Positions 32,301-46,087 of a stretch of 64,000 nt of DNA are shown here, piece after piece. Source of the DNA: Eutrigla gurnardus (Eukaryota; Chordata; Actinopteri; Perciformes; Triglidae); the NCBI GenBank assembly GCA_963514095.1, contig OY741276.1, positions 16,943,459 through 17,007,458 of the forward strand, given 5' to 3'. The translations under genes and the position numbers were made by a program. Numbering within the stretch: position 1 is the first letter of the stretch; each line of letters begins with the position of its first letter. Under the pieces are notes generated by a model. It was not told where the DNA came from. It saw only the letters and a program-made list of their open reading frames with translations, and ran no database searches.

Positions 32301-35300
32301 GTGGTCATTCAAGCACAATTTAATATTTTTTAAAAGCTGTTACTAAAAGTGATTTGTTTTGGATTTAATGAAACCACCGTGACCAAAAACCATGGCAGCT
32401 TGCCAGGTGTTTGTTCCTGCTACTTCACTGCTACACCAGATGGATTATACAGAACAGATACAAAGCACCCTGAACAAATATGAGTGAAATCTGCAACTTG
32501 TCTGAGGAACCTGCATCACTGGTGCCGACCTGATGTAGTAGCATTTTGTAAAAGAAAGTGAAACGTGAACTGACCCAGACGGAGAGCGACCGGTCTTTGC
32601 TGCCGACAGCACAGCAGCAGTACGGACAGCCGGGCTTTGGAGCGCTGCCGTTCTTCTGCTTCTTCTTAAAGATCTTTGGGTTAAATTTCTAAAGAGAAAC
32701 GTGATTCATCTCATCATCAGTGCGCTGATAGATTTTGAGTAAATTTAAAAGTTGAACATGTGGATAAAACGTCCTTACCACCACAGTGACAGCTTTACGG
32801 TGGCCCACAAAGTCCATATTAGTCTTCCAGCCGTCTCTCTCCACAATCTGAGCGGTGGGACCGGAGTTGTTCATGGCGTGAGCCGACACCAGGTACTGAC
32901 CGTCTGGAGACCAGGACAGACGCAGGACATGTGTCGTCCCGCCACACTGAGACACAAAGATGATATTGATATATTATTCAGGTTTTAGGAGCATAGGAGT
33001 TTTAGGAGCTCTGTGCATTGTACATAAGAAGTTTGAAAGAAATGGAGATGGTTGTAAAAGCCCACATTTCTTTCTTTAATATCAACCAGGCTTGAGCAAT
33101 ATGATGAGATTATCGTTCACTACAAAATAAGTTGGCCACAATAATGTTCCTCACATCAATCCACGTCTACAATAACATAAAAATAACTATTTGGTATTTG
33201 GTAAAGCTCTATTAATTATCCAGCTGTAACACCAGCAGGAAAGATATCAGCTGTCATTAGCAAAAAAGAATGCTAAGGCATCTATTTGCTGATTCTTTGG
33301 TTTTAAAACCACAAGAAAAAGGAAAGCAAGACAATGTGAACAAAGTGTAAAATGTGAAATTAACAAGTAGGGACTAAAGATGGAAACATCACAATTAATA
33401 TTGCGTAAACTAAAACAGTACCATGATACCCTTGTTAAAAACTTTTACCCTGTTTTATTTCTAGCAGTCCTTTAAGTACGACAGCGTTTTGATAATAGCC
33501 GTTCCTATTAGTTGGGTGAACGCGTGACAGTGGGGCAGTGATGTGTGTGCAGCTCTGCTAGAGGACTGAATAGATCCAGAGAATGGTTTTAATTATGCAG
33601 CAGTCAAAACACAAACTACAGGTTTAGAATTTAGCTAGCTCTATCTAGAAGGATGGAGACCATTAAAACATCATCAAACGCAGCTGACTGGTTTTGTACC
33701 TCGCTGAAAGGTTTGGTGATGTTAGCCTCCATCTGCCAGTCCACCGTCCTCCACACTCTGAGGCTGTGGTCGTCGGCCTGCGAGGCGATGTACTTCCCCA
33801 CCGGATCCCACGTCAGACCTTTAACCAGCCCGGTGTGTCCTCGCAGACACATCACCATCTCTGGACAGACACAAAAATCAAGAGACATGGATGAGAGAAA
33901 TATCATATAGCAATATCATATTTTAAAAGTTCAATCAATTAGTATGAAAAAAAAATTATAATATGCACCCCTGTTGCAATTGTCATAAGAGGGCTTCCAG
34001 TGTTCAATATAATATGTAGCATGTTTAGATTGATTCATGTGTCCATTATATTTCTTAACGCGAGGCTGCAGACAAGCTGAGCTCTGGTGTCGGGGTCTCG
34101 TACCTGGAAACTTGCGAGCATTCCAGATGACGATGGTGTTGTCCACACTACAGGAGGCCAGCCACACGTCATGAGGAGACCAAGCCACATCCATCACATC
34201 TACAAACAAAACACACAGATCAGTGGTCAGCGATCAATCGGAGCACCCTTCACGTTGTGTGTGTCCATGTTTCTAAGTGATTTACCTCCAGTGTGGTTCC
34301 TCAGGATGGTGACACACCTCCACTGCTCCACGTTGGCCAGCTTACTGCTTGACCCGAACACTGTGCTTGGGCCGATGAATCTACATAGAAAACACAACAA
34401 TCAAAAACCAAGAGCATTGACCAGCGGCTCTGACTGCTCAAAACAAACCATACAAACCTTCTGTTCATTTTAATGTTGAACACTGCAGTTGAAAATACAT
34501 TCATCTAAAAATGCTGATACGTTCGAAATGATGAAGACTAGACTGCAGATGAATCTCATGTATTTGCACTTGTCACACCACGATTGTGATTTCAATACGA
34601 CACTCTGCTTAAATATCTTGATACGGATGCTAACAACAGGGCATTGGCATACTTTTCTAGAATCACTAACACTACTTGCGTTTGAGTGTAGGTGTGTGTA
34701 CTTACGCAGCTCTCTTCCACACCATGACCAGCTTGTCATCTCCTCCTGATGCCAAGTACAGCCCATTGTTGGACCAGCGCACACAGTTCACACATGCTGC
34801 AGACAAACAAATGCCCACTCAGGTTACAAATATAACTTGCATGAATTTGTGCTGATGTTGCAGTCTGTCATGGTGGCTATTAATAGCACTTGCACTATAG
34901 TAGTGCAAGACGTTCCTATTATTAAATCTGACTGCATGCACAATCATTTAACTGGAACATAATCACACGAGTAGAAACACACCGGACACTGAGCGGCAGC
35001 GGACAGAAATGTAAACCATTAACTTTTAGGATCTACGGTTACTATTCATAGTACACATAGCAGATGTGAATGTAGACTTCGTTCTACCGCTTTAAGTTAA
35101 GTCAAGATGCTCATTAAATCAAGAATAATTTGGTGCCTGATTATGTATAATAGTATCTGCCTCTTTGTTGTTCACATGAAAAAGGAGCTTGAAACTGGTG
35201 GAAAGACAAGGAGTTAGCTGTAATTGGCAGGTCAGATTGGGGAAGCAATACATGTAATCTTTTATAGAGGTTGTCACATTGGCAATATTCAAGTCTGTCA

Positions 35301-36961
35301 CTCATTTTACAGAACAGATCAATTCTAGATTATAGAACCAGATTTTAGTGGTGGGTGAGTCACCTGTGAGAACAACATTATAACACGGTTATCTGAATCA
35401 ACATGGAAATGGTTACCTAGGTGATTGTCCATCTGGCAAAGCATTTTGGGAATATTCTCGTTCTTCTCATCCTCATCTCTGAGGACCGGCGCCATGTTCC
35501 AGATCATTACCTTGCCAGAATCCTCCCCTGAAAACAAATCCAATATTAAAACCCACACACTCCTGGCGGCATGATGAAGACATCGTTGTGTTTTCTTTTC
35601 AAGATCCAACATCATCTGAAAAACGAGGATGGAAACAAAGCTGCTGGTTTTACCTTGCCCACCGGTTGCAAATTTAGTCCCATCAGGATGGATGTCAACT
35701 GAAAATATGGGTTTGCCTGTGAACACAAACGTCAACATTTCATTTGTCAAATCAGTTTTGAAATATTCATAGACACAGACAAACAGATTCTCTAGACTGA
35801 TATTGTGGATAATAACTGTGTAGCATCTTAATTACTCAAAATATAAGGGGACTAATGCTAGCAACCATTCTTTCACTTTCTGCAACCAAAAGCTTATACC
35901 TGTTGCCAGTGTGGCAACCACTTTTAAAAGTTAATGTTGAACCATATGACTTGTCTTATATTTACCTGATGTGTGTTATAGTAGGTCCAATATATAGTTG
36001 CAACATTATCATTTCTGTTATTAAAGAGTACAGATATGCCACGTGAGAAGAATGCCCAATAGAAAGCAAGGAGTTAAGTTACACAGATAAAAACACTAAA
36101 CTATAAACACTCATACACCTGTTCCACAATCAAATGCAGAGATATGTTGCAGATTAAAGCATTAGAAACCAATTCTCTCAAATAATAAACAAGTTTTCAA
36201 GTGAATCAACTGCTGGACAGTAAGACTTACTTGCCGTCTCTACTTTAACTCATGTCAGTTACTAACAGTTGGGTCAGATGAACACGCATTTGAAGCAACC
36301 TTCTCGTTTTGTTTTCTGGCATGTTGTGACAGACACTTATACATTCGTAGTGTGCTTCACAGACTAAAAGATGCACCAATAAAAGTAAAAAACTGTAACT
36401 TAAATTACATTTATCTTTGGCTGCACCCTAAATTCAGGCCATTTCTCCCAAACGGTTAACTTTCCACAACTGACAGCTTGGAGAGACAGTTTTTTGTATC
36501 TTCATGTCGAGCTTGTTCACTGTCACTAAATGTAGGCTTGTTTGCAAAAAAAAATGTCGCCAAAGACATTAAAGTCACTTTGAGACTTCAACGTGGGTCA
36601 TTCGGCAGGTAATGTTAACGTTAAGTTAGCTAGCGTCTGGTCATCCGTGCTAGCCGGGTAGAATGGGGGGCTAACTAGCTAGCTAGCTAAGGTTAGCAAA
36701 CATTAATAAATTTAGAACTACGCGGAGTGATACTGATAATAATTAAAAACACCAGATGTGTGTGTGCTGAGTTTTTGGATCGAGTCTGGTATGCGAGTGA
36801 CAAACGACAAGTGACAAACAAGTCAAACAAGTGTCGACCACCACCATGATGCCTCCTTATCTATTCACCCCCCTGCCGACAACAAAAGCCCAACTTGGTC
36901 CAACAGATTCCTGCACAAGCTTACCGTTGTGGCTCACCCAGCTCGGCTTCAGCAGCTTCAT
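26376..36961 (-). CDS. hira: HIRA histone chaperone subunit
   Basis: WD-repeat scaffold of the HIRA complex, which deposits histone H3.3 independently of replication in the nucleus. Twenty-five exons, right to left: 36961-36925, 35716-35654, 35527-35417, 34796-34706, 34380-34286, 34199-34104, 33860-33700, 32946-32779, 32688-32575, 32234-32164, 31883-31778, 31606-31385, 30994-30909, 30796-30596, 30447-30304, 29868-29649, 29107-29000, 28383-28235, 28147-27986, 27896-27838, 27673-27568, 27487-27365, 27277-27114, 27008-26920, 26492-26376; 1020 aa (human 1017). It starts MKLLKPSW. Seven WD repeats cover about 1-370 (KVMIWNMAP, GDDKLVMVWKRA, CSVDNTIVIWNARKFP). The ASF1-binding B domain is at about 550-575 (SKIEPMKALDSRFTERSK). 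A basic AT-hook-like KRKKGRPRKDK lies at 641-651, and the C-terminal Hira domain follows (CAF-1/trimer interface). All splice phases agree. Confidence 0.98.
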
Positions 36962-37260
36962 TTTGACCCGATTTTTGAAATGATCCCCCTGTGTTATATT
37001 CAACAAAAATCCATCAGCCGGAGAGCTAACGCTAACCCCCCTCCCTTTGTCTCAAACTCTGTTCGACACTTTGTTGTTTTTGTGATTCAACTCCATCTCT
37101 GCGGCAGCATCCCCCCCAGTCTCCGAGCCCGAGCAGCGGCAAGACAGGCAGCTCAGTCCGGACGACAGAAGCGGTGACACCCCACCAGGCGGTTCAGGAA
37201 GTGTTTCCGTTATTTTTGACCGCGGACAGGAAACAGCATACAGGGCGTCTGTCACAATAA
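36925..37260 (-). promoter_or_regulatory. hira: hira promoter region, CpG-rich
   Basis: A locally GC- and CpG-rich patch (37085-37210) lies just upstream of the hira start codon in otherwise AT-rich DNA, as expected of a housekeeping promoter. No TATA box is evident. The transcription start cannot be fixed. Confidence 0.55.
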
Positions 37261-39290
37261 TCCCACTGGGGAAGAACTTTCTTTCTTGTTTAATATATAT
37301 TTTAAGAGATTCGTAAATGTCATGTTTTTATGAATTTTACGCAATATCCTATGAAGTATAATGTAATTCATTAAACTTAACAGCAAAAATATAATCAAAT
37401 TTGTCAGGTCGGTGTAAAATTTACTCGCTAGGTATTTTATTCTGAAAAGTCATATACGTTGTTAAAGTGCGCAAACTCCAAATTTAAACTGTAAAGAAAA
37501 GTATGAAGCAGAGGGCTTTTAAGTTGAGTTATACTCACCTTACCACTTCCCTTAACATTTACCTTATCGAGGACTGAAGCTGTAATTTTAATAAATAAGC
37601 AAATAATCAAATAATGAAATCTGAAAATAAATGTATACAAAAATAAGTAATTTGTCAAATAAAAAAACACATATTTAAATTAATTTTCAAATTCACCTTC
37701 ACATTTATTTGATGATTGACGTTTTTATGTTCACATGTTCCTTTATCATTTTATTTATTGAGTCATTAATTTATTGTTAATTAATGCAAGTTATTTATCT
37801 ACTGAGGTTTACAGCTTTCAGCTTATAGAGAAATAAAATTGTAAAACTAGGCTAATTAAATGCTTGGATGCAGAAACGTATTATGGACAGCAACTTGAGG
37901 GGGGGGGGGGGGGGGGTTATTACTAATTCTACTGTTAGTTAAATGGCACCATGCAACCATTCAACACCTGAAAATTAAATGTTTGAAATGATTTATTTTT
38001 GTACTCATAGTTTAAATACATCATCCTACCAGAATTTTGTATTTGCTCCAATCTGTGGAGGCTGTCATTTTAAATAACGATCAAGCTGAAGGACTTTGAG
38101 TCATTCCTGCAGAACACAAGATGTTTAGAGCTAAATTAGTTTAAATATATATATATATTTAATCATGTAAGTGATGTTTTTTTCTTCACAGAAGTCATGA
38201 AGTCAGAGAAGTATTAAATCATACAAGTCATCAAAACCTTACAAGAATAAGTTTAATAACATTATTACCTTATTTTTTCTCATCAGAGTTTACCTGTTTT
38301 TAATTTCACTTCACTTCTCTGATGATGTAAACTGTTCAATGAACAGTCAATGTAAACAGCAGTAAACACCAGTCACCCCCCAAAACACCAGGACAATAAA
38401 GTTTCTACAAAAATATTTGTTTGGAGTTTGAGGAGCACAAACAGCAGACGTTATTCTAAGCAAGTAAAGGTAGAAACATTTTCAAAGTCTTTATATTCCT
38501 GACACTCTATATATAAGTATATATATATTTTTTTATATATGTTATTTTAACCAAACATATTCTCAATTTAGAAAACCTGCTAAAAAGGGCGATAATTTAA
38601 AACTTCACCGTGAAGAATCCAAACCTGAATGTATGAACAACCCAATGTTCTATATAACTTTTGCCATCTACATGGTTTTCAGATCTTCTTATTAAATTAG
38701 TCATCTGTCAAATTGCTCGAACTGTCTCAAACATACATTTTATAGATGCACAGAAAGAACTGACTTACAGATAAATCACAGAAGTGAGACCTGCAGGGGG
38801 CGATGGACAGTTTCTGAGTATAGGAAGCAGCACTTAGGAGCAACCAGAGCGCAGCAGGGTTAACTTCTAGTCCGGGAAGTTGGCATTGCCCTTGTTCCCT
38901 CCACAAAAAAAAAATTTGATTTTATTATTGGACTTTGGAAAATCATTTATGAGTGTAAGTAAAAAGCTAAATTGAGGCTGTAAGGGAACTACACCACAGT
39001 CATATGACTTCACGTCACCGCCACTAAGGTAAAGGTAGTGTTTCAGTGATGATGTTGAGTTGTGTCATTTGAAATTCACCAGAGGAGGATTTACTGACAT
39101 ATTTCATCGGAGTAAAAGCGTGTTGACTCGTCGCATATATTTAAATATGCAGACATTTAGTGCAAAATCGTCAAAATTTGTGAAAGACTCTCATTGCAAA
39201 AACAGTCAAATTCACAAAGATGAGCGCCGATAGTCACACGTAGCGACATGGAAGTTATTAGTGTCTTCAGAGCTGGTGCTGATTCAATCA
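37261..39290. other. Spacer between hira and slc2a8
   Basis: AT-rich DNA with no recognised exon. It holds a G18 run (37899-37916) and short AT tracts. The right edge is the slc2a8 3' end. Confidence 0.6.
37899..37916. repeat. Poly(G) run
   Basis: Eighteen consecutive G residues, with potential for G-quadruplex formation. Run length may be affected by sequencing error. Confidence 0.9.
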
Positions 39291-39294
39291 AACA

Positions 39295-39300
39295 TTTATT
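39295..39300 (-). terminator. slc2a8: slc2a8 poly(A) signal
   Basis: AATAAA on the minus strand about 685 bp past the slc2a8 stop codon. Other AT-rich hexamers nearby make the exact end uncertain. Confidence 0.45.
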
Positions 39301-39983
39301 TTGGGACACAATGACAGTTGTGTGACTCGTGTCATTTTTTAAAAAATACATGAGGAAAAAATATGAATGAAAAATTAGTTTATATATAAACAAATACACA
39401 CATAATTTCTTCCCTATCCCTCCACAAAAAAGGGGCAAAGTGTACTCAGCTTAAAAACTTTACAGGCTTGTTTTAGCTGTAATATCTTTTGTGAACTGGA
39501 CCTTGAGACCGGACAGACAGCGGTGGAAAATGCAATTCATGGTGCCATCAGCTGCCGCAATCCATCCTTTGTGGATTCACCCGAGTTTTATCAAGGGTTT
39601 TTACTGAGCAACACACTAAACCCACAGTGATTCTGCTGAATGGGAGTTGACCTGCACAAAATTAAAAAAAAATGTATTCTTTAGCATTGAACGGTTCAGT
39701 TGAGAAAGGGATCCTTCACACTCCGTAGTGAGTTTAGTGTATCCTCAGTCATGTGGACACACCTTTCATTAAAAAGCAACACAGTGCAACAGTACCATAC
39801 CAATGATTCAAAATCTCCAATCAATCAGTTGGACAAAAACTGAACTTTATAACCTTGTGTATTATTGTTCTCTTTGTTTTTTCACAAAAGATAAGAAAGT
39901 GTTTCACATAGCTTTTCTAAAGTCGGTTCAGAGACACCACATCTGAGATCTTTTCAGTTTTTGTCAGGTGTGATGGGGGGGCT

Positions 39984-42900
39984 TCATGGGCCTGATGTGC
40001 CTCTGAAAATGGCTTCAATCTGCTCAAGTGTCTTGCCCTTTGTCTCTGGGACGAAGGCCATGGTGAAGATGACGTTAGCGATGCACATCGAGGCGAAGAG
40101 CCAGAAGGTCCCAGCGCTGGTTAGAAGACCCTGGAAGAGGCCACAGTTATATAGTGATGCTGGAAAGGTTTCACAGTTTCACTGGAGACACCAAAACACA
40201 TGAAAAAGACACACACGAAAAGGCAACGGGACCGTTTACTCAACCAAAGTCACGCAGTCACACAGAACGACAATATTAGGCCGGCGAAGAAAGGGAAATG
40301 TGATTTATTTTACCGGAATGAAGTCAATAGTGTAAAACAACAGGTATGGTTCCACAGTCTGAACCAAGACTACAAACATTGTATTACTCCTTTCCACCTT
40401 AACAAAGCCGGCACAGACCAGATCCACTCCTTTCACAATAAAAGCTCTAGACATGTACACTGTGTAACAGTTTACTGGGGGGAACTCTACTGCTTTAGAA
40501 CCAAAAGCTTGAAATGGAGTCCACTCACCATCATGTCCTGGAAGGTTTTGGTGACAATGAACGCCATACTCCAGTTGGTGAGGACGCAGACAGAGCTGGC
40601 AACCCCCCTAACGTTGGAGGGGAAAATCTCAGACATGATGAGCCACGGGATGGGACCCCAACCAAGAGCAAAACCTGAACACAGCAGCACCTGTTAATGT
40701 GGATCAGTCTGTGGGGAACAAGCAGACGCATCCATACGTTCACGAAAACCACCAGTGGTGGAACTAAACTCAGTGCATTAACTCAAGTACAGGAGACAAG
40801 TACAAATGCAAGTGAAATATTGCTTATTTACTATTTAAAAAAGCCTCTCATATCAGCTGGAAGATGCATTGTCATGAAGCTGAAAACAGGGCTGTTTGTC
40901 TTTTTGGAAATACGTGGTTCTCACAGGACATATGATGATTTTATAGAATATGACGCATCGCTGTAGATTAAACTAGTTAAAAACTTGCAACATACAAATA
41001 AATGCAGCAGAAATATGTGTAAATAAGTGTTTTAAAATGGTTCAGTATTGATGGAGAACGCTGCAGACACAAACACATGGAGCAATAGTTACCAGGTTAA
41101 GAAAAAACTGGATTATCTGTGACCCGGGATCCCACCTGTGATGAAGACGGCCATGCTGGCCAGAGCCAGCCACGCCAGGTCAGCGTGGGCTTCCTCTGCA
41201 GCCTTGCTGTGGATATCCAGCACAGAGAGGCCCAGCGAGGGGGTGCTGTGAAGTCTGGACACCAGGTAGAAATAAACCCCGAACGATGTGGTGCTGATCG
41301 CCATGGCAACACCTTGATTGTGAACGGGAAATATAAACACAATCTGTCACAACCTCATGTTTGTGTCTGGTGCTAAAGACAGAACTGAACTGGAAAAAAT
41401 ACTTGAAAACATTTTTGTTTGATTTTCATATCACTGTTGTCAAACAAATCTTGTCTCCTGTGTCTGTGTTCCCCCAGAGCTCTACGATAGTAGCTCATAT
41501 TAGTCCAGAACAAACTATATGCATAATTGTATGTGTGTTCACTGTCTATGGTATAAACAACATAGTTGCTGCTTTATTTATGTCTAGATGACGTTATTTT
41601 GAGTGTTGATGGAGCAGCTACAATGTTAGCATAGCCTAGCACCCATAAATCCAGACTCCATTCAGAAAACAAGCATTTTAAGTTGTTTGCTTGTCATCTT
41701 GCAGACAGACCTAACAAAGCATCACTTCATGGGCTCATACAGCTGTGGTAAACCAGCCGAGGCGTGTCTTGCTATTCATAGCTTGGTGGAATTCATGGAA
41801 TTGGACGCGATTTGCTTACCTGGCGTATCTAGGGCTCTACAACATGTACAAAGCAGCAACAGTAGTTATTTCTACATGGAGGTAAGCCCCAAAGGATGTT
41901 CTTATGTAAAAATAAAATGTGAAAATACCTGATATGATGAGAAGGACTTTCCTTCCCGCTTTGTCCATGATCAGTGCTGCCACCGCCGTAAAGACGACCT
42001 GAATCAGACCTACGATCACTGAGGCCATGTCACTGTTCTGTAAAACAACATTCACATCCATGCTTTCAACAACCGTTTCACTGGAGTGACACAGAAAAAG
42101 GGCTGTAGTTGTACGATTTATTATATATTTCAATTTCGTGGGATCTAGTTTTGTTTGCAATTCACTTCAATTGTAGTTCAATCAATAAATAAGGAAAGTA
42201 GTGAACACACACTCTCTCTAATAATAGACTTCAATCATGGTTAAAATTGTAACTGAATGCAAAGTTATTTTCTCCAGAATAAATAACGATAACGGACCTT
42301 AAAATGTGCCTGTTCAAATATGTTCTCAGCGTAGAACATGATGGCGTTGATGCCCGTCATCTGCTGAAATATCATCAGCATGACGCCGATTGCCAAAGGC
42401 TTGTAGACACCGGGGTCCTTCAGGTGAGACATCTGGAAACTAGAGTCCTGGGAGACAACAGAGAGACCACGGGCGCCAGGGTCATGTTCACATTTACCAA
42501 AGTCCCTCAATAACATTAACTAACTAATCAATGGAGGCAGCAGTAGACCAGCAACTCCTGAGAGGTGAAATTACTGATTTTGTCACAGGAGTTCTGTGGA
42601 TTTGAAGAGAGCACAGATAACATCAGAGAGGTAAAAGGTGAACATATTGTAAATACAGCAAACACATGATATTGACTGTTTTAGGTGTTGCTTTGAAAGT
42701 CCTGTGCTCTTGGGCCGTAGATCATTTCTGCAGTATCTCCTGTGGTGACTTCCCTCCGGACCCAACTAACAACAGACTCACGTGCTCATTGTAGGAGTCC
42801 TCGATGCGGGCGCACTCCCACTCCACGGGGGCGTCCGGCCCTCGCAGGAAGCGCAGCGCCTCCTCAGCCTCCCGCCTCTTGCCCTGTGACAGCAGGAAGC

Positions 42901-45900
42901 GCGGCGTCTCCGGCATGAAGCACATGCAGACCATCAGTAGGGTCGGCGGGATGGAGCTGCAGATCGCCAGGAAGCGCCAGTCCACGTAGAGACCTGCAGG
43001 GTGAGGGACGTCAAAGTAGTTGCAGAACGATCAGCTTCAGTCTATTAATTCATCCACCAAACAAGTCAGATAGTAACTTTTCCATGGCACTCGGCACAAC
43101 ACACCGTGTCCAACACCGGCCTCGTGATTGAAAGTCTCGTGGTCCCCCCCCCCCCCCCCCCCCCCCTTTGCTCATGTGGATGCATTTAATTGGTGTGTCC
43201 ACCATGAACATGGATCCTAATTAACTTTACATTGATGGTGTTTGACTGCTGGGAGATACGGGGGGAAGGGACAGTTGGTGTCCCTGTGCATGAAAGCGTT
43301 AAATTGCATTTAATGACTATTTAAAGTGATGTGAGACTGCTGCATCTAAAACCACATTCCTCTGCAGAACCGATTGTTCCACTTGATTCTCTACAACAAA
43401 CACAGTGTTCACCTTCACGCTGAACTGCAGCTGGTTTGTGACAAAGTGGAGTAAAGACTCCTTTACAGGACATCAACTGAATGAATAGCTCATTCAACCC
43501 ATTTTATATGACAAACATGTGTTTTCAATGCCCTCTAACAGGAGACAACGCACATCATGTGACTCGCCAGCCTCTACAGGGTAAATGTGAGCAGCCGCTG
43601 ACTATTTTCAGCGAGGAAGCTCAGGACTCTGATCGTGTCACATGACCACCAGGTTTTTGCTCATATCCTCTTGGCAACCTTTGGTCCAGGAGTTTAAACA
43701 GTGTTTAAACCATGTTGTCACAGGGTGTTTGAGAGAGTGACAGGTAGAAATAACCAGAAAGATGTGTAGCTCTGTATTATGGTCAGTGGGGTAAAGTCAC
43801 ATCATGGACGAACTTCAGGGATTTAGAGCTTGTAAACTTTGACCTTGTGGGACCTCCTGCTTATAAACATTCAGTCAGTGTCAGTTATGTAATGAGTTCA
43901 ATTTTTACCAGAGATATAAAACAGTAGATGTTTGCCAGGTTGGAACCATTAAGAACCAATCTTGTCTTTATAATCCTTGGTCCTTTCGACCAATAAATAC
44001 TGTTATATTGTGTCAATTAAAAGTTATCAGAGGAAGGCAACTCTGTCTTGGGAATTTTGCTTATCACATTATTATTATGACCTAATATCACATCTACTAT
44101 TTTATATCTGTGAATTTTACAAAAAAGGGTATTTGATGACGCCACAATCACTTAAAGCTGAGCTGACATACCTGCGAGGTAAACTCCCATGATGCCGAGC
44201 ACCACCATGAGTTGCACGCAGGAGCCCAGCGTCCCGCGTACCCGCTCGTGTGCCATCTCTGAGATGTACAGCTGAGGAGGAAACGACATGCCACAGTTAC
44301 TGACGGCACTCCTGGGACAAGCAGGCGTTGAGGAACAGAACAGAACTGAAAACGGCTTTTGGGTGCTTCTCACCGGGACGACGAGTGACGTGACACCGCT
44401 GGCGACGCCTGTGAGCACCCTGCCGGCGTAAAGCATCCACACGTTCTGGGCTGCGATGATGATGGTGAAACCGAAGACGTACGGCAGCGAGCAGAACATC
44501 AGGCTGAGCTTCCTGCCAATCTTATCCACCATCCAGCCGCCCAGCAGGCCGCCGGCCGCCGCTCCCACCGTCACTATGGACTGAGAAACAAACAACATGG
44601 AGCTGAAGGAAATACAGATCATCCCATTTGCACTTCACCCTCTATTTGACAAATTTAGTTCAAATCTGCATCCTGTGCACATGTATCTATGTGGCATCTA
44701 CTGTTGACCTGCTGTCCCCCTAAAAAAAGATAAAAACATGTCTATGTGGGTCTCTCAGGGTTAAAAACTCTATATTTTTCAATTAATCCCCCACTAACTT
44801 CCATTGTTTCACCTTCCAATCTTAGATATACATAGACTTTTAACATCAAGGATGTCATCTTCACTTTTAGCTCCACACAGAAGTAACCAAACCTTTCATT
44901 CTATGTTTTTTTCTGTGTTTCTTTATGCTCAGAGTAGGTTTTGACCTCAAGTGAGGACATAAAACTGCTGAGAAGTAAAAAAAAAAAAAACACCACCACA
45001 TAATTTTTTAGCTGTTCTGTTTTGAGTCTTGTGATACTGAATCATCATACCCCGAACCAGGAGGCCTGGTCAGTGTTCAGACGCAGCCGAGGGTCCGCGA
45101 TCCTGGTGAGTTCGGGGATGGCGGGAGAGCTGTACCCCAACACGAAGCCGAAGCTCAGGGGACCCAGAACAGACACGAACGTCGCCAGGTACAACTTCCT
45201 GTTCTGCACTTTACTGTGGAGAAAAAGAGGTCAAACATGCCACTCTTCTGGTTCCTCTGGTTTGAGCGTCTCCTCCATCCACCTGCATGTCACCTAGAAA
45301 TCAATGTCAGTGTGCCATATTGACAAGGTGGTGGATTTCCATTATCAGGATTATCACAGATATTATTGCGAAAAATAGACCCCGATTGAAATAAAGCAGA
45401 ATATATATTTTTATGTATTTATCGTTTATTTATAAAACAAGACCTAATGATTTATTCATGTACTTTAACATGTTTCGATTGCTTTCCCTATAATGTATGC
45501 TCACTAAAAAAAAGATGTCTTATCTGTGACGTAATAAAAATATATAATGTAAAGTGATACCAGGTTGTACAGTTATAGATTTAGGATTACTATTCTGTTT
45601 ATCTGAGGTGGCCAAGTTCAAAATAAATTGGAATATGGCTGGAGCATATTTCTAATAAAGTGGACTATATGTTTAACTAGGATGTATTGCACATCCTAGT
45701 TTAAATTCTAGATTCTAAACTAAATGTAGTGACATTATTTCTGTCTTGGTTTATTTACAGGTCTACACATGACATCATAATATTTTAAATGGACACAGAC
45801 CCATGGTCTGTATTGATGCGTCTTTATTTATTTGTTTTATTTTTATTTTTTATTATTTATGATAGAATGTTTCCTTCTGCATAGAAAGGTCCCATTGAGA

Positions 45901-46087
45901 TACAGAATCTCTTGATATTCTGCCAGGGGGTCCTGGTCCAGACGGGTAGCCAGTTTAAAGTTACTGAGCTCCGTGTATTATTGTTAACTGACCTCAGGTA
46001 AGCATCCTGCTCAGATATGAGTCCAGTAGGATCGTCGTCCACTTCCTCCGCATCCAGCAACCTCCTGCTCTCGTCCTGGATGTCCAT
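39984..46087 (-). CDS. slc2a8: GLUT8 hexose transporter
   Basis: Class III facilitative sugar transporter of endosome/lysosome membranes. Ten exons: 46087-45993, 45213-45051, 44580-44374, 44271-44172, 42993-42782, 42447-42298, 42037-41929, 41312-41136, 40674-40529, 40130-39984; 501 aa (human 477). Sugar-porter motifs in order: DKIGRKLSL (loop 2-3), YISEMAHERVRG, PETPRFLL (loop 6), QQMTGINAIMFY (TM7), MDKAGRKVLL (loop 8-9), GWGPIPWL (TM10) and VPETKGKT (481-487). An acidic dileucine signal ESRRLL (residues 6-11) matches the [DE]XXXL[LI] sorting motif of mammalian GLUT8. Words such as GSCVQLMVVLGI identify GLUT8 rather than GLUT6. An upstream GTG in the same frame sits right after an in-frame TAA; the ATG at 46087 is preferred. 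No N-glycosylation sequon occurs in loop 9. Confidence 0.96.
43144..43166. repeat. Poly(C) run
   Basis: About 23 consecutive C residues in slc2a8 intron 4. Confidence 0.9.

Noticed and set aside
39984..46087. Calling the sugar transporter slc2a6 because human SLC2A6 lies near MYMK
   Set aside because: The protein matches GLUT8 throughout (GSCVQLMVV, VVFTAVAALIMD, GWGPIPWL) and has the GLUT8 dileucine signal.
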